Shown: positions 29,769-38,918, counted from the stretch's first letter. The stretch: 64,000 nt of DNA from Psychrobacter luti (GCF_014192115.1 NZ_JACHXL010000002.1:1-64000), one strand, 5' to 3'. A program made the numbers and translations. Notes: generated by a model from the letters alone, not told the origin.

Positions 29769-30134
29769 GGCTACTCTCTATAAATGAAAAGCGGTCAATA
29801 AAATAGGGCGAAAAAGCGCCCAAGTCATTCTTACTAGCGTCTAAAACAGATCATAAAGTAATTAAGCTAAAAACAGGTTTAATACTTATTCAAAACACCT
29901 ATTAAAAAAACCCAAACATTAGGCTTTTTGCATAAAAAGCCTCGTCTATCTTCATCATAGCAAACCCTAGCATTTACTGCCACGACCAAGCAGTAAACCA
30001 CGCACAAAATCCTATCATTCTGCTAAAATAGTGAGTTCAGTATTATCAATCATGAACCGCACCGACTCTACAATGCTACACTCGATGCCACGCTGTATCA
30101 CCTTGTAGCAACCGATTATTTATAGGAACTGATT
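29769..30134. other. Divergent intergenic region hisB / GNAT-like gene
   Basis: No gene seen. On minus it holds an extended -10 (TGCTATGAT, 29962-29954) and, just downstream, a perfect hairpin AGGCTTTTT-GCAT-AAAAAGCCT (29921-29942). That hairpin would be at the extreme 5' end of the hisB mRNA. On plus, TGCTAAAAT at 30021-30029 is the likely -10 for the next gene. Confidence 0.55.
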
Positions 30135-30557
30135 ATGCCTTTAGAAGCGATCGCCATCAACAGCTTGGATGCGCCACTGATTAAAAAACCTGCGCGTGAA
30201 AACGAACTATCCGAGCGCCTGCATGCCTTATATGACAGCGATGAGAACCAGCCAAGTGGCGCAGAGGTACTTAACCTCATTGAGCAAGGGTTTAAGCGTG
30301 GTCAAACCCTGTATGTCGGTATGTTCAATGACAAGCCTATTGCCGCGGTTGCCTGCTTTGATGATGGACAAACTGATGCTAAGCGCTTGCAATATCTCAC
30401 TGTGCATACGCAAAATCGTGGTCGCGCTATCGATGCTAAGTTTATCAAACTGGTCTATGATGCCGAAGTGAAAAAAGGCGTGCGCGAGTTTGTCCCAGTC
30501 GATGCCGATATTCATCGTATCATGAGCGAGTATGAGCTCCTGCGCGTTAAGGATTAA
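30135..30557 (+). CDS. GNAT-like protein, possible PanZ/PanM relative
   Basis: Small protein of 140 residues with the outline of a GNAT acetyltransferase: a strand LYVGMFNDKPIAAVACF (about 58-74), LQYLTVHTQNRGRAIDAKFI with a Q/R-x-x-G-x-A-like acetyl-CoA loop (about 87-106), and a C-terminal strand. The layout resembles PanZ (PanM), the acetyl-CoA sensor that drives PanD self-cleavage, but panD is not here, so this is tentative. AGGA precedes the ATG. It has a predicted extended -10 promoter at 30021. Confidence 0.65.
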   Translation: MPLEAIAINSLDAPLIKKPARENELSERLHALYDSDENQPSGAEVLNLIEQGFKRGQTLYVGMFNDKPIAAVACFDDGQTDAKRLQYLTVHTQNRGRAIDAKFIKLVYDAEVKKGVREFVPVDADIHRIMSEYELLRVKD

Positions 30558-30633
30558 ATACGAGGTTAAAACCTTATATTTGTCTCATATTCGATTATTT
30601 ATGCGCTTTTTTCGCTTATTATGCAAAAAGCGC

Positions 30634-30662
30634 TTGACAGTAACGGCTATATTTAGTTTAAT
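30634..30662 (+). promoter_or_regulatory. Strong sigma-70 promoter of tRNA-Phe
   Basis: TTGACA (30634-30639), exactly 17 bp, TTTAAT (30657-30662). The tRNA begins 18 bp after the -10. The best -35/-10 pair found in the window. Confidence 0.88.
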
Positions 30663-30679
30663 AGCGCCTCAACGAAGAC

Positions 30680-30755
30680 GGCTCGATAGCTCAGTCGGTA
30701 GAGCAACGGATTGAAAATCCGTGTGTCGGCAGTTCGAACCTGCCTCGAGCCACCA
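30680..30755 (+). tRNA. tRNA-Phe (GAA)
   Basis: A 76-nt cloverleaf. Acceptor stem GGCTCGA pairs with TCGAGCC (30745-30751). D-stem GCTC/GAGC. Anticodon arm ACGGA-TTGAAAA-TCCGT with anticodon GAA. T-arm contains GTTCGAA. Discriminator A30752 and an encoded CCA (30753-30755). It is a single tRNA gene with its own promoter and terminator. Confidence 0.98.
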
Positions 30756-30776
30756 TTCGTTTAAGCATTCTAAAAA

Positions 30777-30807
30777 GCCCCAAACATCACTGTTTGGGGC
30801 TTTTTTT
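30777..30807 (+). terminator. Terminator of tRNA-Phe
   Basis: GCCCCAAACA (30777-30786), loop TCAC, TGTTTGGGGC (30791-30800), seven T. Very stable. Confidence 0.95.
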
Positions 30808-30950
30808 ATGTTTAATTTATAATTAAAGTCACGATCACACCTACCAATCACACCTGATACTTGCACTAATACATAACACTTTTAGGCTATTTTTAAACCA
30901 AACACTCTCTCTATACTAAAACAACCAATTAGCTGCGAGGGGTAGAAACC

Positions 30951-31451
30951 ATGAGAGAGTTTGATTATGATTTGGATTATAAAAACCTAGACTTGCGCGC
31001 GCAGCCTGAGCTGTATCGCGTCGGTCGCGGTGAACAAGGGGTGTTATTGGTAGAGCCTTATAAATCCGAAATCCTGCCGCACTGGCGCTTTGCTACGCCT
31101 GATATTGCGCTTGAGAGTAGCGAGATTATTTATCAGATGTTTTTGGATTATCTGGCTGCCGATGACTTTGTTGGTGCCGATATGGCGCGCAAGTTTATCC
31201 AAATGGGCTATACCCGTGCGCGCCGCTATGCCAATCACAAAGGCGGCAAAAAGTATAAAGGGCCAGTACCTGATGATAAAAAAGGTCAAAGCGGTGCGCA
31301 TGGACGCGAAGAGCTCCCACGGCAAGAGGAAGATCCGATTAAAGCAGAATCTGCCCGTATTTTTAAAAAAAAATGGGATGAGTGCCGTAAAAATGGAACT
31401 TACTTAAAGATGAAAGCGGAGCATCGTGAACGCTATAAAGAGGTTAATTAA
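30951..31451 (+). CDS. DUF4385 family protein
   Basis: Conserved cytoplasmic protein of unknown function, 166 residues. The FDYDLDYKNLDLRAQPELYRVG start, GEQGVLLVEPYKSEILPHWRF and the MARKFIQMGYTRARRYANHKGG block are hallmarks of the DUF4385 family, as I recall it. The last 60 residues are lysine-rich and charged and may bind nucleic acid (inference). GAGGGG lies upstream of the ATG. It stands alone between tRNA-Phe and gph. Confidence 0.85.
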   Translation: MREFDYDLDYKNLDLRAQPELYRVGRGEQGVLLVEPYKSEILPHWRFATPDIALESSEIIYQMFLDYLAADDFVGADMARKFIQMGYTRARRYANHKGGKKYKGPVPDDKKGQSGAHGREELPRQEEDPIKAESARIFKKKWDECRKNGTYLKMKAEHRERYKEVN

Positions 31452-31541
31452 TTGAGCATAACCGCGTTTTGATGGCTTCTTATGTTATGGTTAAAACATG
31501 AATCTAAGAAACAGACGTGATAACCCGAAAGGCGAGAAATA

Positions 31542-32219
31542 ATGGATAAGCAGCTTTTAATTTTTGACTTTGATGGCACCTTAATTGATAGCGTACCAGA
31601 TTTGGCAGATGCAACTAACACTATGCTAACCACCCTTGGTAAAGAGACCTACTCTATTGACAGCATACGCAACTGGGTCGGCAATGGCTCAAGAATGCTG
31701 GTCGAGCGCGCATTGGTAGGTAAGATAGAAGTCTTAGAAGGTGAGTTAACAAAGGCAGAAGCCGATCACGCCGAGCAAGTATTTTTTGAGGCTTATAACA
31801 ATATTAGCGGTAGTAAAACCGTCGCCTACCCAGATGTAGATAGCGGACTAAAAAAACTCAAAGCTGCGGGCTATACGTTGGCATTAGTGACCAATAAGCC
31901 CATTCGTTTCGTCCCCAAAATCTTGCAATCTTTTGGCTGGCAGGATTTATTTAGTGAAGTATTGGGCGGTGATAGTTTACCAGTGAAGAAACCAGATCCT
32001 GTGCCGTTATTGCATGTCTGTGAAGCATTGAATGTTGCTCCAACGCAGGCGGTGATGATTGGCGATTCAAGAAACGATATCTTAGCCGGACAAAACGCCA
32101 ATATGGATACGCTTGGGCTATCTTATGGTTATAACTATGGGCAAGATATTCGTGAGCTCAACCCTACTGCAGCATTTGATGATTTTGCTACATTGGTTAA
32201 ATACCTTTTAAAAAAGTAA
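31542..32219 (+). CDS. gph: Phosphoglycolate phosphatase (HAD)
   Basis: HAD-superfamily phosphatase of 225 residues that removes 2-phosphoglycolate, a product of DNA 3'-end repair. Motif I DFDGTLIDS (nucleophile Asp9), cap domain (about 17-90), motif II TNKP, motif III Lys in VKKPDPVPL, and motif IV IGDSRNDILA are all present. Assignment to Gph rather than another HAD phosphatase rests on the IDSVPDL start and NWVGNGSRMLVERAL cap. It converges on comM with 27 bp between and no clear terminator. Confidence 0.88.
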   Translation: MDKQLLIFDFDGTLIDSVPDLADATNTMLTTLGKETYSIDSIRNWVGNGSRMLVERALVGKIEVLEGELTKAEADHAEQVFFEAYNNISGSKTVAYPDVDSGLKKLKAAGYTLALVTNKPIRFVPKILQSFGWQDLFSEVLGGDSLPVKKPDPVPLLHVCEALNVAPTQAVMIGDSRNDILAGQNANMDTLGLSYGYNYGQDIRELNPTAAFDDFATLVKYLLKK

Positions 32220-32246
32220 ATGATACATAATTGAACTTCAAGTAAG

Positions 32247-33806
32247 CTACTTACTACGATAACTCAGCGCCTCTGATACATGAGCACTGGTAATATCTGT
32301 ACTATCAGCCAAATCAGCAATGGTACGCGCGACGCGCAATACGCGATGATAACCACGGGCAGATAGATTAAGACGTTGCTGAGCGAGCTGTAATAACTGC
32401 TGCTCACCCTCTCCTAACTGAATATATTTATCAATCTCGCTAGGGCTCAGCTCATTATTGACCTTTTTTTGGCGCTTTAATTGCTGCTTATGCGCAGCAG
32501 CGACCCGAATTCGTACCTGTGCAGAGGTTTCGCCAGCTTGAGCATTTTGCAAATCGGCTATTGGCAGTGCTGGCACGGTAATATGCAAGTCAATGCGATC
32601 AAGTAATGGTCCTGACAGCTTATCTTGATAGCGCTTGATTTGCTCAGGTCGGCAGCGACATCTTCCTGAACCGTCGCCATCATAGCCACACGGGCAAGGA
32701 TTCATTGCCGCTACCAATTGAAAGTTTGCGGGAAAAGTAAGCTGTGAGTTTGCACGGCTAATGGTAATTTGCTTGGCTTCCAACGGCTGACGTAAAACTT
32801 CTAACACCGTACGGTCAAACTCTGGTAATTCATCCAAAAACAAAACACCTTTATTCGCAAGGGTAATTTCACCAGGTTTGGGACGTGAGCCACCACCGAC
32901 CAAAGCAACAGCAGATATAGTGTGATGGACTTGGCGAAATGGCCGCGTACCATAATCGTAGTCGCTGTCTGCCACTGAATAGGTACTAGCGACTTCTAAC
33001 GCGTCCTCATCACTCAAATCAGGCAAGATAGTCGGTAGCCTTGATGCCATTAACGTCTTGCCCGAACCGGGTGGCCCTGTAAACAATAGTGAATGACCAC
33101 CGGCGGCGGCAATCTCTAACGCGCGCCTGGCATGATGTTGACCTTTCACATCCGCCAAATCCACCTGATAACCAATATGCTGCTGCGCCGGACTGGGTGT
33201 GACTATCTCTAACCTCTCAGTGGTTACGCTTGGGTCTGCTAACGATTGCAAGTGGTCACAAACCGATTTTAGGCTTTGAGCACCTAATATCTCTATGCCT
33301 TCAACACGGCTGGCTTCCGAGCCATTATTAATCGGTACTATTAATTGACGTAATTGCCGTAACTGGCGCGGCGCTTGTTCATCAGCTGTTGTAGACTTTG
33401 CCACTAGTGACTCTGCTTTCATTGCCCGAGCAACTGCCAAGCTACCACTCACCTGCCGCAACTCACCATTCAATGCTAACTCGCCGATAAACTCAAACCC
33501 TGACAGCACTTCTGGCTCAAGTTGCCCGCTTGCCGATAAAATACCGATGGCAATCGGCAAATCTAGCCTTGCACCATCTTTTGGTAAGTCTGCTGGTGCT
33601 AAATTAATCGTCAAGCGTCGATTAGGAAATTGAAAGCCTGAATTCAGAATCGCCGAGCGTACCCTATCTTTACTCTCACGTACAGCAGCGGCGGGCAAAC
33701 CGACAATAGTCAACGCTGGCAAGCCTTGTGATAAATGCACCTCGATAATCACTTGCGGGGCATGCAGTCCGACGACTGAGCGCGTATAGACTTGGGCAAA
33801 CGACAT
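32247..33806 (-). CDS. comM: ComM / YifB Mg-chelatase-like AAA+ ATPase
   Basis: Hexameric helicase of the YifB/ComM family. In naturally competent Gammaproteobacteria ComM promotes branch migration during integration of transforming DNA. The 519 residues start MSFAQVYTRSVVGLHAPQV. They carry a Lon-like N-domain, Walker A LLFTGPPGSGKT (about 233-246), Walker B KGVLFLDELPEF, a Cys-rich loop (MNPCPCGYDG...RCRC), arginine-finger region DRIDLHI and a C-terminal helical domain. A dprA gene in the same window supports a competence role. Confidence 0.94.
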   Translation of the reverse strand: MSFAQVYTRSVVGLHAPQVIIEVHLSQGLPALTIVGLPAAAVRESKDRVRSAILNSGFQFPNRRLTINLAPADLPKDGARLDLPIAIGILSASGQLEPEVLSGFEFIGELALNGELRQVSGSLAVARAMKAESLVAKSTTADEQAPRQLRQLRQLIVPINNGSEASRVEGIEILGAQSLKSVCDHLQSLADPSVTTERLEIVTPSPAQQHIGYQVDLADVKGQHHARRALEIAAAGGHSLLFTGPPGSGKTLMASRLPTILPDLSDEDALEVASTYSVADSDYDYGTRPFRQVHHTISAVALVGGGSRPKPGEITLANKGVLFLDELPEFDRTVLEVLRQPLEAKQITISRANSQLTFPANFQLVAAMNPCPCGYDGDGSGRCRCRPEQIKRYQDKLSGPLLDRIDLHITVPALPIADLQNAQAGETSAQVRIRVAAAHKQQLKRQKKVNNELSPSEIDKYIQLGEGEQQLLQLAQQRLNLSARGYHRVLRVARTIADLADSTDITSAHVSEALSYRSK

Positions 33807-34151
33807 GAGCGTTTCCTAACATAGAGATTTATCGATAATAGAGTATTATCAATCAGTGCGCAAATGTCGTGTTTTAATTTTTATTAATTAGTCTCATAGA
33901 TGTTTCAGCGCCAGCGAAATATCCACACAAGCCGTTGGGGAAGTGATTAAATTGAGGCAATAGTCATAGCCAAATCGTTAAGAATTATAAAAAAGACTTT
34001 AGGGCAATCGTGAGGTTTTTCTTATTTTAGATAACAATACAACTTTATGGGTATATACGAAAACCTGCCATCCATGCCACTATAACCAATGATTTGTTAT
34101 ACTGCTTATTACTTAAATGGCGATTTATACAGTTAAACCGAGGAATCTCGC
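33807..34151. other. Divergent intergenic region comM / hemN
   Basis: No gene seen. It contains a near-perfect inverted repeat ATCGATAATA-GAG-TATTATCAAT (33831-33853, one mismatch), 25 bp upstream of comM and operator-like. An extended -10, TGTTATACT (34095-34103), lies ahead of hemN. I looked for an Anr/Fnr-type TTGAT-N4-ATCAA box and did not find a good one. Confidence 0.5.
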
Positions 34152-35696
34152 ATGTCAGAACCATCCGATATCCATAGCGACCAAAAGTCTTTCGCTCATG
34201 CCAGTGAGCAGCCGACCATGGTACGCCCTGTGACGCAGCCGGACAATCCGTATGCCAGTACCCGTGGCAGCATTACCAGTAAGCAGCTGCCAGCATTTGA
34301 TGAGGAGATTATTAATAAATATAATCGTTCTGGGCCTCGCTATACTTCTTACCCAACCGCTTTAGAGTTTTCACCAATGCCAGTAGGGCTTGAGACCAAA
34401 ATCCTGCAAGAGCGCGAAGCCCATGCACCGCTATCGCTGTATTTCCATATTCCGTTTTGTCGGCACCTTTGCTATTACTGTGCTTGTAATAAAATCATCA
34501 CCAAAAAAAACAGCGATGCCGGTGATTATTTAGAATATTTGATAGCGGAAATTAAGCACAAACGTAGCTTATTACAAACACCAGAAGACGGTAAAAAGCC
34601 ACTGGTCAAACAGCTGCATTTCGGTGGTGGTACGCCAACCTTTTTACAAGATAATGAGTTAATACAACTTTGGGAGTTTTTGCAAACCCAGTTTGAGTTT
34701 TTGCCAGAAGATCAAGGCGATTACTCTATTGAAATCGACCCGCGCGAGTTAGGTGACGAGACACTAAAAGTGCTACGTAACTTGGGTTTTAACCGCGTGA
34801 GTTTGGGCGTGCAAGACTTAGATGAAAAAGTACAAATCGCCGTTAACCGTATAAATTCTGCTGAACTTATTGAAAATGTACTTGCTGAGGCGCGCGCGCT
34901 GGGCTTCCATTCTACTAACGTTGATCTGATTTACGGCTTACCGCATCAAACGCCTGAAACTTTGGATACAACGGTACGCCGCATTATTGAGATGGCGCCT
35001 GATCGCTTGTCGGTATTTAATTATGCCCATCTGCCTGAGCGTTTTAAATCTCAACGCCAGATTAAAGAAGAAGACTTACCGACGCCAGCCGCCAAACTTA
35101 CGATGCTCGGCAATACCATCAATACCTTAACCGAAGCCGGTTATCAATATATTGGTATTGACCATTTTGCCAAACCTGATGATGAGCTCGCCATTGCCCA
35201 GCGCGAAGGCAAACTACATCGCAATTTTCAGGGTTACACCATCATGGGTGATTGCGATTTATTGGGCTTTGGGGTGTCGTCAATCAGTCAAATCTCTAAT
35301 GCTAATAGCAGCTATATCTTGCAAAACCATACTGATTTGCAAGTCTATAAAGAGAATATCGACGCAGCACGTAATAACCCAACCCTCATGCCCGCTATTA
35401 ATGTGATTAAGACCTCGATTAAAGATCGCTTACGTGAATACGTGATTATGAACTTACTCTGTCACGACTATATGGATTTTCGAGATATCAATCAGAAATT
35501 TGGTATCGATGCCATTACCTACTTTATCGATGAAATCCAACAGTTGGGTGAAATGCAACAGGACCGCTTGATTGATATGGATGCTGCTGGTATTCGCGTA
35601 TTACCCAGAGGTCGTCTATTAGGTCGTAATGTCGCCATGGTATTTGATGAATACCTTGAGAAAAAACATAAAAACCGCTTCTCTAAGGTTATCTAA
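34152..35696 (+). CDS. hemN: Oxygen-independent coproporphyrinogen III oxidase
   Basis: Radical-SAM enzyme converting coproporphyrinogen III to protoporphyrinogen IX without oxygen. The [4Fe-4S] motif is Cys103-x3-Cys107-x2-Cys110, with the following Cys112, as in E. coli HemN. GGGTPTFL and the RVSLGVQDLDEKVQ stretch of true HemN follow, as does the N-terminal NKYNRSGPRYTSYPTA signature (56-70). At 514 residues it is longer than E. coli HemN (457), with about 50 extra polar N-terminal residues. GAGGA lies 8 nt before the ATG. A strong bidirectional terminator follows. Confidence 0.96.
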   Translation: MSEPSDIHSDQKSFAHASEQPTMVRPVTQPDNPYASTRGSITSKQLPAFDEEIINKYNRSGPRYTSYPTALEFSPMPVGLETKILQEREAHAPLSLYFHIPFCRHLCYYCACNKIITKKNSDAGDYLEYLIAEIKHKRSLLQTPEDGKKPLVKQLHFGGGTPTFLQDNELIQLWEFLQTQFEFLPEDQGDYSIEIDPRELGDETLKVLRNLGFNRVSLGVQDLDEKVQIAVNRINSAELIENVLAEARALGFHSTNVDLIYGLPHQTPETLDTTVRRIIEMAPDRLSVFNYAHLPERFKSQRQIKEEDLPTPAAKLTMLGNTINTLTEAGYQYIGIDHFAKPDDELAIAQREGKLHRNFQGYTIMGDCDLLGFGVSSISQISNANSSYILQNHTDLQVYKENIDAARNNPTLMPAINVIKTSIKDRLREYVIMNLLCHDYMDFRDINQKFGIDAITYFIDEIQQLGEMQQDRLIDMDAAGIRVLPRGRLLGRNVAMVFDEYLEKKHKNRFSKVI

Positions 35697-35729
35697 GGTC
35701 ATCTAAAATATACTGAGTCAATATTTAAC

Positions 35730-35767
35730 AATAAAAAAGACCTCACTTGTATGAGGTCTTTTTTATT
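35730..35767. terminator. Bidirectional terminator after hemN
   Basis: AATAAAAAAGACCTCA (35730-35745) is perfectly complementary to TGAGGTCTTTTTTATT (35752-35767), loop CTTGTA. Confidence 0.93.
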
Positions 35768-35775
35768 GTCAGTAG

Positions 35776-35831
35776 TAAGAATAAATAGTTAAGAATAATT
35801 AGTTAAGAATAGGTGGTTAAGAATAAATAAT
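35776..35831. repeat. 14-bp tandem repeat, four copies, after hemN
   Basis: Four head-to-tail units of TAAGAATAAATAGT with small changes in the last six bases (starts at 35776, 35790, 35804 and 35818). It lies between the hemN terminator and the convergent phytase-like gene. Confidence 0.9.
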
Positions 35832-35855
35832 TACGAAAAATCACGCTACGCTACT

Positions 35856-37232
35856 CTATTCAGTCGGCATCACGATATATAAGCGATTGGCATCTTCTAT
35901 CGTTTTATCTTTATCGAGATACTTTTGCTCAACCGTACTTTTTGGGTTGATGACCTCTGAATCAGTCATGGCAAAATCATCATCATTGAGCAAACCTAAT
36001 GAGCCATCTTTTCGTAACCATAAGCCTTCAAGCTTATCATGCGGATAGTTTAAAGTAGCCAACACATCGACGACCAAGGTTTTTTTAACAGGTTTTATGT
36101 TTATTTCTTCAAGCATTTGCCAGTTTCTTTCGTCAGCGGCAATCAACTGCTCAAGCGTTTGTCCATTGACTAGCAAGCCAAGTGTTTCATCTTGCTTAAC
36201 ATTCTCATCATTTAAAATATTTTCAATATCTGTTGCTTGCGAGATATCGATTTTGTAGATTAGTTTTTGCGCTGATTTATCTTGTAGTGGGAACTTACGA
36301 TCATGCTCAATCAAGTAAAATTCATGATTACTCAAGGCAACGATGCCAGAAGTCACGTGCTCCGCTTTATCTAATCGATATAGATATTGGGCTATTTGCC
36401 CCGAAACCAAATTAATCGTCACAATGCGCACCAAAGAAGACAGACGCCCTGACTTATCAGGATTGTCCATAGAGGACTCCATGATACCAACAAGCGTCGT
36501 TTGGTCTGGCATAATCGTCAATGATTCCATGCCGCGATTGGCACGACGCTTGGTAAATTCTGTCGGTAACAGAACCTGCTGACCGTTGATAATTACATTA
36601 TTACGCTCATCATTGGCAAAGGCGTTGATACGCTCAATCTCTACCCCATTGGCATCATAATGCACAAGGTGTGGACCATATTCATCACTGACCCAAAAGC
36701 TGCCATCTTTGAGCGCTGCCAGCCCTTCAGGATCCAAGCCATTGATATCGGTTTTAATCGGATTGGTCACCGCATCAAAAGGTAAATTTGGATTAACCAT
36801 CATCGGCTGACCATTGATATCATAAGGTACTTCATTGGTGCCGCCCAGTCCCTTATGATTCGGTAACCCAGAGATGGGATTGCCCTGACTGTCTTTAAGC
36901 AGCAGCTCTTTTACTTTGATAATTTTGCCGTCAGCTTGCAATTCAAACAACCCAATAGACGGCGTATAATTTGGCACAAGAAACTGCTTACCCTTGCCAG
37001 CAATCCCGTCAAAATCTGCATTAGGACCACGATCGGTAAGGGCATAAAATTGATTGGCATTGGTTGGATGTGCCGCCGCATCTGAACCGTAGCCGCCACC
37101 GCGAATCTCTAATTTCTGCTCAGGATAAGCGGCATTGATATGCGTCGCATCAAGTACGGTATAAGGCAATAGGCTGCCTTGCGGAAATTCATTTATAGCA
37201 ATAATTGCAGCATTCATATCTTGCTTGGTCAC
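35856..37232 (-). CDS. Phytase-like esterase domain protein
   Basis: The 458 residues match the 'esterase-like activity of phytase' family (PF13449), predicted beta-propellers. Evidence: GGGYGSDAAAHP, YALTDRGPNADF, DPEGLAALKDGSFWVSDEYGPHLVHYD, NRGMESL, and EGLWLRKDGSLGLLNDDDF near the C-terminus. Family members are usually exported, yet no signal peptide is visible here, even with alternative starts. GTG start at 37232 with AAGGA 8 nt upstream; ATG codons a little further in are possible. Substrate unknown. Downstream it converges on the hemN terminator region. Confidence 0.85.
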   Translation of the reverse strand: MTKQDMNAAIIAINEFPQGSLLPYTVLDATHINAAYPEQKLEIRGGGYGSDAAAHPTNANQFYALTDRGPNADFDGIAGKGKQFLVPNYTPSIGLFELQADGKIIKVKELLLKDSQGNPISGLPNHKGLGGTNEVPYDINGQPMMVNPNLPFDAVTNPIKTDINGLDPEGLAALKDGSFWVSDEYGPHLVHYDANGVEIERINAFANDERNNVIINGQQVLLPTEFTKRRANRGMESLTIMPDQTTLVGIMESSMDNPDKSGRLSSLVRIVTINLVSGQIAQYLYRLDKAEHVTSGIVALSNHEFYLIEHDRKFPLQDKSAQKLIYKIDISQATDIENILNDENVKQDETLGLLVNGQTLEQLIAADERNWQMLEEINIKPVKKTLVVDVLATLNYPHDKLEGLWLRKDGSLGLLNDDDFAMTDSEVINPKSTVEQKYLDKDKTIEDANRLYIVMPTE

Positions 37233-37432
37233 TATTATTTTCCTTATACATTTATTTTATAGGCATATTTTTATTATTGAACAAAAAGAACATCGTATGC
37301 TAAAAAACCACTGACCTGATTATGGGTAAATTAAAGTTAAAAAAATAGCCAGCACGTAAAACGCTCACTGACTATTTTTACTTGTTGGCTACTTTTAAGA
37401 GTTACTTCTATAACAGCTTAAAATATGCCTGA

Positions 37433-38293
37433 TTAAACTTTAAGCTTATCGCCAACCATACCTTTAATAGTGCTTAAAATATCAGCTGGTAACACCACCA
37501 TTTTCGCGTTATCCGATTCTGCTAACTGGCGAATCGACTTAATATATTGCTCACCCAATAGATACACAATCGGCATTTCTTCCGTGCCCATCGCCGCGGT
37601 AATAAGGCGAATAGACTCTTCTGAGCCTTTTGCCAGTACCACCTGTGCTTCAGCATCACGACGTGAAGCTTCCAAACGACCATCAGCCTCTAAGATAGCC
37701 GCTTGCTTTTGACCATCAGCACGAGTCACAGTCGCACGACGTAAACGCTCTGCCGCCGCTTGTTCTTCCATCGACGCTTGCATGGTCTGCGAAGGGTTAA
37801 TATCTTGGATTTCTACAGTTTTTAGGGTAATACCCCAATCGGCAATATCTTCTGAGATGGCATGTTTTAGCTTGGTTTTTATTTCATCACGGCTCGACAA
37901 GGCGCTGTCTAAATCCATCTCACCAATGATTGAGCGCAAAGACGTCTGTACCAAATTTCGAATACCATACTCATAATCTTCGATACCATAAACAGCTTTA
38001 TCAGGACGGACAATATTAATATAAGCAACGGCGTTGGCGATAATCACCACGTTATCTCGGGTAATAACCTCTTGTGAAGGAATATCAAGCACGATGTCTT
38101 TGGTTGTGACTTTATAAGCGACATTATCGACATAAGGAATAATAATATTGAGTCCAGGCTCTAGGGTTTGGCTATATTTACCCAGTCTCTGCACCACCCA
38201 TTTATAGCCTTGCGGGACAATGCGCACCCCTTTAAACACTGTAAACACAACCAATGCAATCAATACCACCATCACAATACTAAAACTTTCCAT
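37433..38293 (-). CDS. qmcA: SPFH/band-7 membrane protein, QmcA type
   Basis: Prohibitin/stomatin-like protein of 286 residues: one N-terminal membrane helix (4-20), then the SPFH domain (RIVPQGYKWVVQRLGKY ... PGLNIIIPYVD ... DIPSQEVITRDNV), a coiled-coil with EEQAAAERLRRA, and a C-terminal oligomerisation helix. Such proteins organise membrane microdomains and quality control. It lies 21 bp downstream of an NfeD-like gene; the SPFH-NfeD pairing is a well-known conserved operon. Confidence 0.93.
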   Translation of the reverse strand: MESFSIVMVVLIALVVFTVFKGVRIVPQGYKWVVQRLGKYSQTLEPGLNIIIPYVDNVAYKVTTKDIVLDIPSQEVITRDNVVIIANAVAYINIVRPDKAVYGIEDYEYGIRNLVQTSLRSIIGEMDLDSALSSRDEIKTKLKHAISEDIADWGITLKTVEIQDINPSQTMQASMEEQAAAERLRRATVTRADGQKQAAILEADGRLEASRRDAEAQVVLAKGSEESIRLITAAMGTEEMPIVYLLGEQYIKSIRQLAESDNAKMVVLPADILSTIKGMVGDKLKV

Positions 38294-38314
38294 GTTCCAC
38301 CCCTATTATTCTGC

Positions 38315-38812
38315 TTAACTATTTTTATTAATAACCGCTTGCGATGTCATCGTACTGACAATCAGCTCATTACCGACGATATCTGTCACTATCACCCGAT
38401 CACCAACAGCTACTTGCTCGCCTCTGGTACGGCACATCCACTCGGCAGCTCCAACGATAGGTACGCTAAAACGCACCGTACCTGCTCTCTCAGGTTGCGG
38501 AGCGACGATAATCATACCGGTCTCACCGATAATCACACTACCGCCCAAGCCCGCTTTGGTGCGATCGACAGACAAGGGTTTGATAAACTTAAACCATGCT
38601 AATAAGAAGATAGCTGAAAGTACCAACCAAATAATAATTTGGACAGAGACAGGGATAGGAAGTAACCATGAGAGGGCAGCAACGATAATAGCGGCTGCCC
38701 CAAACCAAAGGCTGGCAAACGTCGGTACAAACATCTCGACGATAAGCAGCACAAAGCCTAATACGAGCCAGTGCCAAGGTTCAATCATCCAAAGCATCTC
38801 CATTACTGTCAT
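38315..38812 (-). CDS. NfeD-like membrane protein
   Basis: Short NfeD protein (about 165 residues) with three or four N-terminal membrane helices (WHWLVLGFVLLIVEMFVP, LWFGAAAIIVAALSWLLP, VQIIIWLVLSAIFLLAWF) and a C-terminal OB-fold (about 105-160, GETGMIIVAPQP ... VGDRVIVTDIVGNELIV). It has no serine protease domain. The start is either ATG 38812 or ATG 38803, both close to AGGGA; the open frame to 38863 has no site. Operon with qmcA. Confidence 0.88.
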   Translation of the reverse strand: MTVMEMLWMIEPWHWLVLGFVLLIVEMFVPTFASLWFGAAAIIVAALSWLLPIPVSVQIIIWLVLSAIFLLAWFKFIKPLSVDRTKAGLGGSVIIGETGMIIVAPQPERAGTVRFSVPIVGAAEWMCRTRGEQVAVGDRVIVTDIVGNELIVSTMTSQAVINKNS

Positions 38813-38890
38813 ATTCCCTATTCTGGCCAATCTAGCTTTCAATGTAGCACATTTTGTTATCAAACAACGCCTTAAAAGTTATACGCATAA

Positions 38891-38918
38891 AAAAACGACC
38901 ACCGCAGTGATCGTTTTT
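38891..38918 (-). terminator. Terminator after first OMP gene (copy 1)
   Basis: AAAAACGA (38891-38898) pairs with TCGTTTTT (38911-38918), with an inner CAC/GTG. Nearly the same sequence recurs at 39701-39730. The A/T runs make it bidirectional, so it may also shield the nfeD promoter. Confidence 0.8.

Noticed and set aside
29890..29925. Tiny minus-strand frame M-F-G-F-F in the hisB leader, as a possible attenuator peptide
   Set aside because: It has Phe, not His codons, and no terminator/antiterminator pair follows; it arises from a T-run.
30603..30633. GCGCTTTTT/AAAAAGCGC hairpin before the tRNA-Phe promoter, as a terminator
   Set aside because: No T-run on either strand and it runs into the -35 box; perhaps a fortuitous dyad.
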